From: an uncultured Gammaproteobacteria bacterium
GTDB lineage: Bacteria > Pseudomonadota > Gammaproteobacteria > Rariloculales > Rariloculaceae
Length of the DNA stretch: 26,052 nt
Assembly (NCBI GenBank): GCA_946887385.1
Contig: CAMPKU010000026.1
Coordinates: forward strand, 1 to 26,052
Direction of reading: 5' to 3'
Shown: piece by piece, positions 6,085 to 13,478 of the stretch
How the letters are laid out: every line of letters begins with the position of its first letter
Numbering within the stretch: position 1 is the stretch's first letter
Notes under the pieces: model-generated
What the model was told of the DNA's origin: nothing
What the model saw: the letters and a program-made list of their open reading frames with translations, nothing else
Databases searched by the model: none
Program-made: the position numbers and the translations under genes

Positions 6085-7696
6085 CGGGGGCGGCTTCGAG
6101 CGCCTCGATGAGGCCGAAGCCGAACACGTCGTCGAAATTCTTGGCGCCCAAGTCTTTGGCTGTACTCTGGAGCTCGGCTAGCACGGCCGCGGGCGCCGAG
6201 GCGTTGCGAACGGCGACGCTGCGCGCGATGGCGGCCGCCGCGTGCGGAGCGGCGAAAGATGTGCCGGAAAGCTCGCGATAGCCGGGGCCGCTGCGCGCGA
6301 CGCGCACGCCGACGCCCGGCGCCGCGAACGAGACGTGCGCGCCGCGGTTCGCGTAGCGGTAGATGCGGTTCGCGGAATCGATGGCCGTAACGCCCACGAC
6401 CTGTGCGTACGCGGCCGGGTACAGCGGCGCGCCGGTCGGGCCGTTGTTGCCGACGGCAGCGACCACGATCACGCCGTGCTTCGCCAGCGCAGCGATCGCG
6501 CCTTCGAGCACGCGATTCGGCGGGCCGGCGAGGCTCATGTTGATCACCCGCACGCCTTGCGTGGCGAGCCATTCTCCTGCCGCGGCCAGGCTGGCCGCCG
6601 TCGAGGCGTCGTTGCCGTCGGCGTCTTCGAAGAACACCGACGCCGCGTACACGCGGCCGCCGCGCAGCTGCGGGCGCAGCTTTGCCGCTTCGCCCACGAG
6701 AATCGAAGCAACGGCTGTGCCGTGCGCGGTGGGCCGTTCGGCTGCGAACGGCACGAAGTCGCGCTGCACGATATCGGCTGCGCGTAGCGCCTCGTGCTCC
6801 GTTGCCACGGCCGTGTCGACGATTCCAACCGACAGCGCTGCGGCCGGCGATGGCTGCGCGTCATTGCGCTCGACAGCCGGCCTGCCGGTGACGGTGTCGT
6901 CGGCACCGTCTTGTGCGCCGGGACGATAAACATGATTGAAATCGACCTCGGTGCCGGGCGCTTGCAGCGCAAGCTCGAGCGCCGCTTGCGCGATCTCGCG
7001 ATCCTCGGGGGCTGCCACGCGCAAGAGCACACGGTCGAGTGTCGCCAGATCTTGGCGCTCGCGAATCGTGAACCCCCATGTGGGGATTTGCTCCGCGTGC
7101 TCGGTGGGCACGAGGATGATCCAGACGTTGCGCTCGAGCGAGCGGCCCAGCGCGTCGACGTCGGCTTCGAAACGCTCCGTGCGTTCGGTTGGGGACGCAC
7201 CTTCCGCCGCCTCCGAGCCGCCGACGGCGCCTTCCGCGGCACGCACCGTCTCGCCGAGCTCATCGGCAAGGCCGCCGAGCTCGGCGTCGACGCTGTCCAA
7301 AATCTGTTCGCCGATTTCGCCGGCGACGCTCGACTCGAGCTGCTCGGCGATCGTGGAGACGACGCCCGATTCAACCTGCTGTTGCACGGCATCGACGACG
7401 CCCGATTCGACTTGTTCCTGGACGGCGTTAACCACCTCGGCCTCGATGAGCTCCTCGACGGCGCCGGTGACGCTCGTCTGAACTTGCTCCGTGATGTCGT
7501 CCTCCACCTGCTCCTCGACGACTTCCTGGAGCGCTTCGGCGACGTCCTCTTCGACTTGCTCGGTTACCTGCCGGTCGACCACGTCGTCGAGCGTCTCGTC
7601 GAGGAGCTGCCCCGCCGCGGGCAACAGCAATGCCGCGCTGCCCGCAGCGGCGAGCCACGCGCTCCACGGTCTTGCCCTTATGTCAAAACGGCACAT
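6068..7696 (-). CDS. Secreted S8 (subtilisin-like) serine protease with N-terminal tetrad-repeat domain
   Basis: The 542-residue product begins at the ATG at 7696, chosen because GAGG lies just upstream and a signal peptide (MCRFDIRARPWSAWLAAAGSAALLLPAAGQ) follows. A longer reading to 7972 would run back across the ECF promoters. Residues 32-140 form a tetrad domain with Val/Leu/Ile at every fourth position (28 positions). Residues about 165-275 (NVWIILVPTEHAEQIPTWGF, LRVAAPEDREI) look like a propeptide or inhibitor-type domain. The S8 catalytic domain follows: Asp294 in GIVDTAV, His325 in AHGTAVAS, the oxyanion Asn in AVGNNGPTG (417-418), Ser480 in SGTSFAAPHAA. All catalytic residues are present. 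The gene is divergent from the sigma factor and has its own ECF-type promoter, so it is likely a regulon member acting in the periplasm or outside. Confidence 0.88.
   Translation of the reverse strand: MCRFDIRARPWSAWLAAAGSAALLLPAAGQLLDETLDDVVDRQVTEQVEEDVAEALQEVVEEQVEDDITEQVQTSVTGAVEELIEAEVVNAVQEQVESGVVDAVQQQVESGVVSTIAEQLESSVAGEIGEQILDSVDAELGGLADELGETVRAAEGAVGGSEAAEGASPTERTERFEADVDALGRSLERNVWIILVPTEHAEQIPTWGFTIRERQDLATLDRVLLRVAAPEDREIAQAALELALQAPGTEVDFNHVYRPGAQDGADDTVTGRPAVERNDAQPSPAAALSVGIVDTAVATEHEALRAADIVQRDFVPFAAERPTAHGTAVASILVGEAAKLRPQLRGGRVYAASVFFEDADGNDASTAASLAAAGEWLATQGVRVINMSLAGPPNRVLEGAIAALAKHGVIVVAAVGNNGPTGAPLYPAAYAQVVGVTAIDSANRIYRYANRGAHVSFAAPGVGVRVARSGPGYRELSGTSFAAPHAAAAIARSVAVRNASAPAAVLAELQSTAKDLGAKNFDDVFGFGLIEALEAAPVTASR
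7277..7603 (-). repeat. Coding tract of ~28 four-residue (12-base) repeats in the protease
   Basis: Encodes residues 32-140 of the S8 protease. Units such as VTEQ VEED VAEA, VESG VVDA VQQQ VESG and IAEQ LESS keep an aliphatic residue at every fourth position. VESGVV occurs twice (residues 96-101 and 108-113), hinting at local duplication. Charge is more balanced and Gln-rich than in the acidic protein. Confidence 0.8.
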
Positions 7697-7734
7697 GAGT
7701 CCTCGATCACACCCGGCCGGAGAGGTTCGGTGTG

Positions 7735-7761
7735 TTAACGGCCCATAGCCACTAGTATTCC
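7735..7761 (-). promoter_or_regulatory. ECF-type promoter for the S8 protease
   Basis: Read on the minus strand: GGAATA (7761-7756), 15 bases, CGTTAA (7740-7735). Transcription would begin near 7728, about 30 bases before the ATG at 7696. It stands back to back with the sigma gene element, ten bases away. Confidence 0.65.
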
Positions 7762-7770
7762 GCGGCCCCT

Positions 7771-7798
7771 GGAATAAAACCAACGAGTCGCACGTTGA
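7771..7798 (+). promoter_or_regulatory. ECF-type promoter for the sigma/anti-sigma operon (autoregulation)
   Basis: GGAATA (7771-7776), 16 bases, CGTTGA (7793-7798). The -35 region GGAATAAAACC equals that at 4378. Positive autoregulation is usual for ECF operons. The proposed -10 covers the TTG at 7795, which bears on the choice of start codon for the sigma gene. Confidence 0.6.
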
Positions 7799-8325
7799 CG
7801 ACACAGCAAAGGCAGGATACCGGCCGGCTCCACGAGGAGTTGCTCGCGGCGTTGCCGCGATTGCGGCGCTTCGCGCGCAGCTTGACGGGAACCCGCCAGG
7901 ACGGAGACGACTTGATGCAAACGACCGTGGAGCGAATGCTCGAGCGCGGCTTGCCCGCAGGGGTGGAGGCATTGCCGTGGCTTTTCAGGGTTTGCAAGAA
8001 CCTCTGGATCGACGAGCAGCGGGCGCGGGCCGTGCGTCTTAAAGCTGCGCAAACGCGTGAGCTGGATCAGGAGCCTTCGATCAGCGGCGAGGCCGTCGCC
8101 ACGGCCGAGCTCGGTTTGCGCGAAGTGGAGCGCGCGCTCGAGCATTTACCGGCCGAGCAGCGTGCAGTGCTCGCGCTCGTCGCCGTGGAAGGGTTGTCGT
8201 ACCGCGAGGCGGCGGACGTGCTCGAAACGCCGATCGGCACCGTGATGAGCCGGCTCGCTCGGGCGCGGGCTGCGCTCGCGGAGCGGCTCGGGCGTTCCGC
8301 GGCGGGTGGAGGAAGCGATGACTGA
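7795..8325 (+). CDS. ECF-family RNA polymerase sigma factor
   Basis: Directs RNA polymerase to a small set of promoters. The 176-residue reading shows sigma region 2 (LPRLRRFARSLTGTRQDGDDLMQTTVERML, then LPWLFRVCKNLWIDEQR) and region 4 (REVERALEHLPAEQRAVLALVAVEGLSYREAADVL, helix-turn-helix ETPIGTVMSRLARARAALAERL), with no region 3, as in ECF factors. The start is uncertain. TTG 7795 gives the longest product but sits inside the proposed -10 and has a poor ribosome site. TTG 7852, about 12 bases after GAGGAG (7834-7839), would still leave region 2 nearly intact. The gene overlaps the anti-sigma gene by eight bases, implying coupled translation. Confidence 0.9.
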   Translation: MTTQQRQDTGRLHEELLAALPRLRRFARSLTGTRQDGDDLMQTTVERMLERGLPAGVEALPWLFRVCKNLWIDEQRARAVRLKAAQTRELDQEPSISGEAVATAELGLREVERALEHLPAEQRAVLALVAVEGLSYREAADVLETPIGTVMSRLARARAALAERLGRSAAGGGSDD

Positions 8326-9079
8326 GCACACGAGCTCATCGAGCGACGACCAACTGCTGTCGTCGCTGATCGATGGGGCGCTCTCGAACGACGAGGCCGC
8401 GGCGCTGCGCGGCCGCCTCGAGCGCGAGCCCGCGCTCGCTGCACGCTTTGCCGCGATGCAGCGCGGCAACGACGCCGTTCGCGACGCGTATCGCAACGTT
8501 ATCGATGAGCCGCTGCCGGATCGCACGCTACGGTTGCTGAGCGCGTCGCGCGCGCACGCTAATCCCGTTACAGCGCACCCGCCGCGCCGCGCCATTGCTC
8601 AGTGGTTTCCGCACGCGCTCGCGGCCGGCATCGCGCTCGCCGTAGGTCTTGGGCTCGGCTTCGGAGTAGGTCAGCGCGCCGGCAGCCCGGCGCCTGCAAG
8701 CGTTCTGGCTGCCACCGGCGCCGTGGCCGTCGGTTCGCCGCTCCACGATCTGCTCGAGACTGTGCCGAGCGGCGAGGCGCGCGGCCTCTCGAGCTCGGTG
8801 ACGGCCGAGGTGCGTTTGACGTTCCGCGCCGTCGATGGCGACTGGTGCCGGCAGCTCGCCGTGAGCTCGCCGGTGGCGAGCAACACGGCATTGGCCTGCC
8901 GGCGCGCCGGCGGCTGGCGCGTGGAATTGCTCGGTGTCGCGCCGGCCGGCGGCGAGCTGTATCGGCCCGCCGGCGCCGCTGCACCGCTCGACGAAGCCGT
9001 CGACGCGCTGATCGACGGCGAGCCGCTCGAGGCCGACGCCGAGCGCGCCGTTCTGGCGAGCGGTTGGCCAAGCAACTGA
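8318..9079 (+). CDS. Membrane anti-sigma factor partner of the ECF sigma
   Basis: The 253-residue protein starts at the ATG at 8318, seven bases after GGAGG; the GTG at 8306 is rejected for lack of such a site. The cytoplasmic part (DDQLLSSLIDGALSNDEAAALRGRLEREPALAARF) is typical of anti-sigma N-termini that bind ECF factors, without a zinc-binding HxxxCxxC motif. One membrane segment lies at about residues 98-117. The periplasmic domain has the block LTFRAVDGDWCRQLAV and ALACRRAGGWRVELL, with two cysteines (C177, C194) that could form a disulfide. I recognise similar Cys-containing blocks in other anti-sigma factors of uncertain signal. The ATGACTGA overlap with the sigma gene supports a 1:1 pair. 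Confidence 0.85.
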   Translation: MTEHTSSSSDDQLLSSLIDGALSNDEAAALRGRLEREPALAARFAAMQRGNDAVRDAYRNVIDEPLPDRTLRLLSASRAHANPVTAHPPRRAIAQWFPHALAAGIALAVGLGLGFGVGQRAGSPAPASVLAATGAVAVGSPLHDLLETVPSGEARGLSSSVTAEVRLTFRAVDGDWCRQLAVSSPVASNTALACRRAGGWRVELLGVAPAGGELYRPAGAAAPLDEAVDALIDGEPLEADAERAVLASGWPSN

Positions 9080-9120
9080 CAGCGGTTCAAATGGGCTCTC
9101 CCGCGTGCCACACTCGACTC

Positions 9121-10074
9121 ATGACGACGGCGGATCGCAACTCCGCGTCCGTGGCGTTGATCGGCGCACCCACCGACGCGGGAGCAGGAAGACGTGGCGC
9201 TTCGATGGGCCCCGAAGCCCTGCGGGTCGCGGGGCTCGACAAGGCGCTGCAGCGGCTCGGCCGCGGCGTCATCGATCGGGGCAATGTGTCAGGGCCCCGC
9301 AACCCCGAGCAGCCGCGCGCCGGCGATTATCGTCACCTCGATGAGGTCACGGCCTGGTGCCGCGGCGTGCACGACGCCGTCTACGAGAGCCTTACGGCCG
9401 GCGAGATTCCGTTGCTCATGGGAGGGGACCACAGCGTCGCGATCGGCTCCGTGGCGGCCGTCTCGCGTTACTGTGCCGAGCGACAGCGGCCGCTGGCGAT
9501 GTTCTGGCTCGACGCGCATGCCGACTTCAACGTGGCGAGCTCGTCGCCGTCGGGCAATATTCACGGCATGCCCGTTGGAGTGATGGCCGGTCACGGGCCG
9601 CCGGAGCTCGTGGAGCTCGCGGGCTCGGTGCCGATGCTGCCGGCCCAACGCATCGTGCAGATCGGCATCCGCTCGGTCGATGCGATCGAGAAGAAGCTCG
9701 TCGTCGAGAGCGGCATGGTCGTCTACGACATGCGCCGCATCGACGAGCTGCGAATGCGTACCGTCATGGAGCAGGCGCTCGCGCATGTGGCCGAGCGCGA
9801 CGTGCACCTGCACGTGAGCTTCGACGTCGACTTCCTCGACCCGTCCATCGCGCCGGGCGTGCCTTCGACGGTGCCCGGCGGGCCCACGTATCGCGAGGCG
9901 CAGCTCTGCATGGAGATGATCTACGACTCGGGGCTCATGCGCTCGCTCGACGTGATGGAGTTGAATCCCGCTTACGACGAGGGCAACCGCACCGCGGAGC
10001 TTGCCGTGGAGCTCGTGCAGAGCCTGTTCGGATTGCAGATCCTCGCGCGCACGGCCGACAAGTACACGCTATGA
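9121..10074 (+). CDS. rocF: Arginase (ureohydrolase family)
   Basis: Hydrolyses L-arginine to ornithine and urea using two Mn ions. The 317-residue product keeps all metal ligands: His104 in GGDHS, Asp131, His133 and Asp135 in DAHADFN, and Asp235 and Asp237 in SFDVDFLDP. NIHGMPV (His148) matches the substrate-side loop of arginases. The VALIGAPTDAGAGRRGASMGP start is characteristic of arginase rather than agmatinase. The ATG at 9121 was chosen because it sits just before this block; an ATG at 9091 is possible, and neither has a strong ribosome site. The stop overlaps the next gene as ATGA, so arginase and ornithine aminotransferase are translated together. Confidence 0.93.
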   Translation: MTTADRNSASVALIGAPTDAGAGRRGASMGPEALRVAGLDKALQRLGRGVIDRGNVSGPRNPEQPRAGDYRHLDEVTAWCRGVHDAVYESLTAGEIPLLMGGDHSVAIGSVAAVSRYCAERQRPLAMFWLDAHADFNVASSSPSGNIHGMPVGVMAGHGPPELVELAGSVPMLPAQRIVQIGIRSVDAIEKKLVVESGMVVYDMRRIDELRMRTVMEQALAHVAERDVHLHVSFDVDFLDPSIAPGVPSTVPGGPTYREAQLCMEMIYDSGLMRSLDVMELNPAYDEGNRTAELAVELVQSLFGLQILARTADKYTL

Positions 10075-11273
10075 GCGACGGCCCCGCACTGATCGCCGAC
10101 ACGGAGCGCGTCAGCGCGCCGAACTATTCGCCGCTGCCCGTCGTCATCAGCCGAGGCGAGGGCGTTTGGGTGTGGGACGTGGAGGGACGCAAGTACCTCG
10201 ACTGCATCAGCGCCTACTCGTCGCTGAATCAAGGTCATCGGCACCCGCGCATCGTGGCGGCGCTCGTCGAGCAGGCCGGCCGGCTCACGCTCACGTCGCG
10301 CGCCGTGCACAACGACCAGATGGGCCGGTTCTTGGGCGAGCTTTGCGCGCTCTCTGGGTTCGACATGGCGCTGCCGATGAACACCGGCGCCGAAGCCGTC
10401 GAGACGGCGATCAAGCTGGCGCGCAAGTGGGGCTATCGCAGCAAAGGCGTGGCGCACGAGCGCGCCGGAATCGTGGTGTGCCGCAACAATTTTCACGGCC
10501 GCACGACGACAATCGTGGGGTTTTCGTCGGAGCAGCAATATCGCGAGGACTTCGGCCCGTTCACGCCGGGGTTCACGCTCGTCGATTTCGGCGATCTCGA
10601 TGCGCTGCGTGCCGCGCTGACGCCGGACACCGTGGCGTTCCTGGTGGAGCCCATTCAGGCCGAAGCCGGCATCATCATGCCGCCCGACGGTTACTTATCC
10701 GCAGCGCGCGCATTGTGCCGCGAGCGTAACGTGCTGTTCGTGCTCGACGAAATTCAGACGGGATTGGGCCGCACCGGCAAAATGTTCGCCTACGACCACG
10801 AGCCCGGGAGCGATCCCGATCTGCTCGTGCTCGGCAAGGCACTCGGCGGCGGCGTGTATCCCGTGTCGGCCGTGCTCGCGAGCCGCGCGATCATGACGTT
10901 GCTCAAGCCCGGCGATCACGGCAGTACCTTCGGCGGCAACCCGCTCGCGGCGGCCGTGGGCCACGCGGCGTTGCGCGTCATCGTCCACGAGCATCTCGCC
11001 GAACGCGCCGCGGCGCAGGGCGAGTATCTTTTCAAGGCGCTGCGCGCGCTGAGCGCGCCGTGCGTGGTCGAGATTCGCGGGCGCGGCTTACTCATCGGCA
11101 TCGAAGTGGCACCCGCCGCCGGTTCCGCCCGCGCGCTCTGCGAGCGGTTGCTCGAGCGCGGCGTTCTGGCCAAAGACACGCACGCGCAGGTGATCCGGCT
11201 GGCGCCGCCGCTGACCGTGGAGCGCGCCGAGCTCGACTGGCTCGTGGAGCAACTGCGCGCCGTCTTGCTCTAA
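10071..11273 (+). CDS. rocD: Ornithine aminotransferase (ornithine-oxo-acid transaminase)
   Basis: PLP enzyme that moves the delta-amino group of ornithine to 2-oxoglutarate, giving glutamate semialdehyde/P5C. The 400-residue class III aminotransferase shows NYSPLPVVISRGEGVWVWDVEG, the SAYSSLNQGHRHP block, MNTGAEAVETAIKLARKWGY, FHGRTTTIVGFS, the PLP-pyridine Asp226 in VLDEIQTGLGRTGK and the Schiff-base Lys256 in LVLGKALGGGVYPVSA. These blocks fit ornithine aminotransferase better than acetylornithine or GABA transaminases. The ATG overlaps the arginase stop by four bases. The product would be oxidised to glutamate by the PutA dehydrogenase at the window start. Confidence 0.93.
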   Translation: MSDGPALIADTERVSAPNYSPLPVVISRGEGVWVWDVEGRKYLDCISAYSSLNQGHRHPRIVAALVEQAGRLTLTSRAVHNDQMGRFLGELCALSGFDMALPMNTGAEAVETAIKLARKWGYRSKGVAHERAGIVVCRNNFHGRTTTIVGFSSEQQYREDFGPFTPGFTLVDFGDLDALRAALTPDTVAFLVEPIQAEAGIIMPPDGYLSAARALCRERNVLFVLDEIQTGLGRTGKMFAYDHEPGSDPDLLVLGKALGGGVYPVSAVLASRAIMTLLKPGDHGSTFGGNPLAAAVGHAALRVIVHEHLAERAAAQGEYLFKALRALSAPCVVEIRGRGLLIGIEVAPAAGSARALCERLLERGVLAKDTHAQVIRLAPPLTVERAELDWLVEQLRAVLL

Positions 11274-11300
11274 CGGCGAATCCAGCGAGTACTCCGAATA

Positions 11301-12017
11301 GTGAGCGTTCCGTCGTCGAAGGCTGCAGTACGTCATCACAAGGGGGCGAAGTTTCGCGCGGTGTTGTTCGATTTCGACGGCACGCTCGCGCCGTCGCTGC
11401 CGTTATGGGTCGAGGGTTACCGGGTCGCGCTCGGCGGCGGCTTCGGGCTCGAGCTCTCCGACGATGAGATCATCAAGCGCTGCTTCTTTCGAGATTGGGG
11501 CGATGTGGCGGCAGACCTCGGCATCGCTTCTGTAGACGATCTGCGCACGCAGGTGCAGCTCAGCGTGCATGAGGCCTTTCTAGGGGCCCAGCTTTTTCCG
11601 CTTGCGCGGCCGCTGCTCGAACACTGCCGCGCGCATGGCTTGCAAACGGCGCTGGTAACTTCGTCGCCGCGTGTGGTTCTTAAGCCGGTGGCTGCGCGCC
11701 TCGGCCTGTACGAGCTGTTCGACTTCATCGTCTGCGGAGACGACGTGAGCAACTACAAGCCGCACCCGGAACCGGTTTTGATGACACTTGCGGCGCTGGC
11801 ACGTGCAGCCGGCGAAGCCATCATGGTGGGCGACTCGCACGCCGACATCCTCGCCGGCAAAGCCGCCGGCGTCGCGACAGCGCTGTTCTTACCCCACGAG
11901 CACAATCGCTTCCACAGTTTCGATGAGCTGCGCGCGACCCAACCGGACCACGTGTTCGCGAACCACACGGAGCTGCCGGCACTGCTCGGTTTGCCGGCCC
12001 TGGCCGGGATCATTTAA
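11301..12017 (+). CDS. HAD-superfamily hydrolase (phosphoglycolate phosphatase-like)
   Basis: The 238-residue product has all four HAD motifs: I, Asp24 and Asp26 in LFDFDGTLAPS; II, LVTSSP (Thr120/Ser121); III, Lys153 in NYKPHPEPVL; IV, GDSHADI (Asp178, Asp182). An alpha-helical C1 cap lies between motifs I and II (about residues 35-105), as in Gph/beta-phosphoglucomutase relatives. The substrate cannot be told from sequence. Translation is taken from the GTG at 11301, since no ATG lies early enough to keep motif I. It follows rocD by 27 bases and could be co-transcribed, but a functional link to arginine breakdown is not evident. Confidence 0.85.
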   Translation: MSVPSSKAAVRHHKGAKFRAVLFDFDGTLAPSLPLWVEGYRVALGGGFGLELSDDEIIKRCFFRDWGDVAADLGIASVDDLRTQVQLSVHEAFLGAQLFPLARPLLEHCRAHGLQTALVTSSPRVVLKPVAARLGLYELFDFIVCGDDVSNYKPHPEPVLMTLAALARAAGEAIMVGDSHADILAGKAAGVATALFLPHEHNRFHSFDELRATQPDHVFANHTELPALLGLPALAGII

Positions 12018-12078
12018 GGCGCAGTCGTCCGGCGGCCGCGGCACGACGGCGGATGTGCGCTATCCGGGCTGAGTTGCC

Positions 12079-12084
12079 TATACT
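12079..12084 (+). promoter_or_regulatory. Candidate -10 box for msrAB
   Basis: TATACT lies 26 bases before the msrA ATG in a 93-base gap. No good -35 is seen at the usual spacing (TGCGCT at 17 bases), so this is a weak housekeeping-promoter candidate. Confidence 0.3.
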
Positions 12085-12110
12085 GATCGCACGACATGGA
12101 GGAAACGACC

Positions 12111-12629
12111 ATGAAAAGCGATACGGCAATTCTCGCCGGCGGCTGCTTCTGGGGCATGCAGGACTTGATCCGCAAGCTGCCGGGCGTCATCGCCACGCGC
12201 GTCGGCTACAGCGGCGGCGACGTGTCTCACGCCACCTATCGCAACCACGGTACGCACGCCGAGGTCATCGAGGTGACCTTCGATCCGCAACGGCTGCCGT
12301 ACCGCGAGCTGCTCGAGTTCTTTTTCCAGATTCACGATCCCACGACGCGGAACGCGCAAGGCAACGACAGGGGCACGTCGTACCGCTCGGGCATCTATTA
12401 CCTCTCCGATGAGCAGCGCGATATCGCCGAAGATACGATTGCCGACGTCGAAGCGTCGAAGCTGTGGCCGGGCCGCGTCGTCACGGAAGTGAAGCCGGCC
12501 GGGCCGTTCTGGGAGGCCGAGCCCGAGCACCAGGACTATTTGCTGCGCAACCCCGGCGGCTACACGTGCCACTTCCCGCGGCCGAACTGGAAGCTGCCGC
12601 GGCGCGCGGTGCGGGCGGCGCAAGCATGA
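12111..12629 (+). CDS. msrA: Peptide-methionine (S)-S-oxide reductase
   Basis: Reduces the S epimer of methionine sulfoxide in oxidised proteins. The 172-residue product has the catalytic Cys12 in AGGCFWGMQ, the [29 protein letters not shown] block with the catalytic Glu51, FFQIHDPTT, and a C-terminal Cys153 in [12 protein letters not shown] that would act as the resolving cysteine. The start at 12111 is preferred to the ATG at 12096 because GGAGGAAA lies between them at ribosome-site spacing. No signal peptide, so cytoplasmic. The stop overlaps the msrB start as ATGA. Confidence 0.93.
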   Translation: MKSDTAILAGGCFWGMQDLIRKLPGVIATRVGYSGGDVSHATYRNHGTHAEVIEVTFDPQRLPYRELLEFFFQIHDPTTRNAQGNDRGTSYRSGIYYLSDEQRDIAEDTIADVEASKLWPGRVVTEVKPAGPFWEAEPEHQDYLLRNPGGYTCHFPRPNWKLPRRAVRAAQA

Positions 12630-13108
12630 GCGCCGTACGCGAGCCGGCGCCCGCCGAGCTGCGCTGGCAGCACGTCATCGAGCTCGCGCGCTCCGGCAAC
12701 GAGCCGCCGCCGCGGCGTGTGGAGAAGAGCGACGCCGAATGGCGTGCGCAGCTTTCGAGCGAGGAGTATCAGGTTGCGCGGCAGAAGGGCACGGAACGGG
12801 CGTTCAGCTCGGAGCTGTGCGCGTTATTCACGCCCGGACGCTACCAGTGCGTGTGCTGCGATACGCCGTTGTTCGATTCCACGAGCAAGTTCGACAGCCG
12901 CACGGGTTGGCCGAGCTTCACGCAGCCGCTGTCCACCGGCGTGGTTGCCTACCATCTCGACACGAACCACGGCATGCAACGCATCGAGGCCACGTGCAAC
13001 GTTTGCGATGCGCACTTGGGCCACGTGTTTCCCGACGGGCCGCCGCCGAGCGGCTTGCGATTTTGCATCAACGCCGTCTCGCTGCGTAAAGCGAAGACGG
13101 CGGACTAG
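12626..13108 (+). CDS. msrB: Peptide-methionine (R)-S-oxide reductase
   Basis: Reduces the R epimer of methionine sulfoxide. The 160-residue product contains the zinc-binding pairs Cys75/Cys78 (CVCC) and Cys124/Cys127 (CNVC), the GWPSF block, [10 protein letters not shown] and the catalytic Cys147 in [10 protein letters not shown]; Cys65 is a plausible resolving cysteine. An N-terminal extension of about 30 residues ([24 protein letters not shown]) precedes the usual MsrB start KSDAEWR; no signal peptide is seen. It overlaps msrA by four bases, forming a two-gene repair operon that probably continues into the small lipoprotein gene seven bases downstream. Confidence 0.93.
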   Translation: MSAVREPAPAELRWQHVIELARSGNEPPPRRVEKSDAEWRAQLSSEEYQVARQKGTERAFSSELCALFTPGRYQCVCCDTPLFDSTSKFDSRTGWPSFTQPLSTGVVAYHLDTNHGMQRIEATCNVCDAHLGHVFPDGPPPSGLRFCINAVSLRKAKTAD

Positions 13109-13115
13109 CCGCCCC

Positions 13116-13463
13116 ATGCAGCGGGCCGCAACATGGCCGGCGCTGATCGCGGCATGCGGCGCAGGCTGTGGCGGCGCGAGCACGCCGCCGCCCACGGACG
13201 CGTGGGTGGGCCGCTGGAACGGGCCCGAAGGCACGTATCTCGAGATCGCCGGCGCAGGCGGCGTTTACGAGATCACCGTGAAGGATTTAGATGCCGCGCG
13301 CACGTTCCGCGGCAACGCGGCCGGCGATCGCATCCTGTTCCTGCGCGGCGGCACGACGGAGTCGTTGCGCGCAACGAACGGCGACGAAACCGGCATGAAG
13401 TGGCTGGCCGGCAAAGCCAATTGCCTTACGATCAAATCCGGCGAAGGCTTTTGCAGGGACTGA
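13116..13463 (+). CDS. Small putative lipoprotein, function unknown
   Basis: The 115-residue product begins MQRAATWPALIAACGAGCGG, a short lipobox-like start with candidate lipid-bearing Cys14 (LIAAC). The rest reads as a small all-beta domain (WVGRWNGPEGTYLEIAGAGGVYEITVKDLDAARTF, GDRILFLRG, ESLRATNGDETG, CLTIKSGEGFC) with two further cysteines near the C-terminus. This resembles small exported proteins that report a 'WxGxWxGPEGxxL' motif, but I cannot name a function. It follows msrB by seven bases and is likely the third gene of that operon. The start codon is the first in frame after the msrB stop. Confidence 0.65.
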   Translation: MQRAATWPALIAACGAGCGGASTPPPTDAWVGRWNGPEGTYLEIAGAGGVYEITVKDLDAARTFRGNAAGDRILFLRGGTTESLRATNGDETGMKWLAGKANCLTIKSGEGFCRD

Positions 13464-13478
13464 GATGGTTAGCTCGGA

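Noticed and set aside
7697..7972. N-terminal extension of the protease frame up to an ATG at 7972
   Set aside because: The extension runs back over both ECF promoters and into the sigma gene on the other strand. A signal peptide and GAGG site mark the start at 7696.
8602..9120. Upstream extension of the arginase frame into the anti-sigma gene
   Set aside because: The extension is Arg-rich out-of-frame translation of the anti-sigma gene; arginase homology begins just after the ATG at 9121.
12011..12078. Nested inverted repeats after the HAD gene as a terminator
   Set aside because: The arms are short (GCGCA/TGCGC and GTCGT/ACGAC), loops are large and no T-tract follows.
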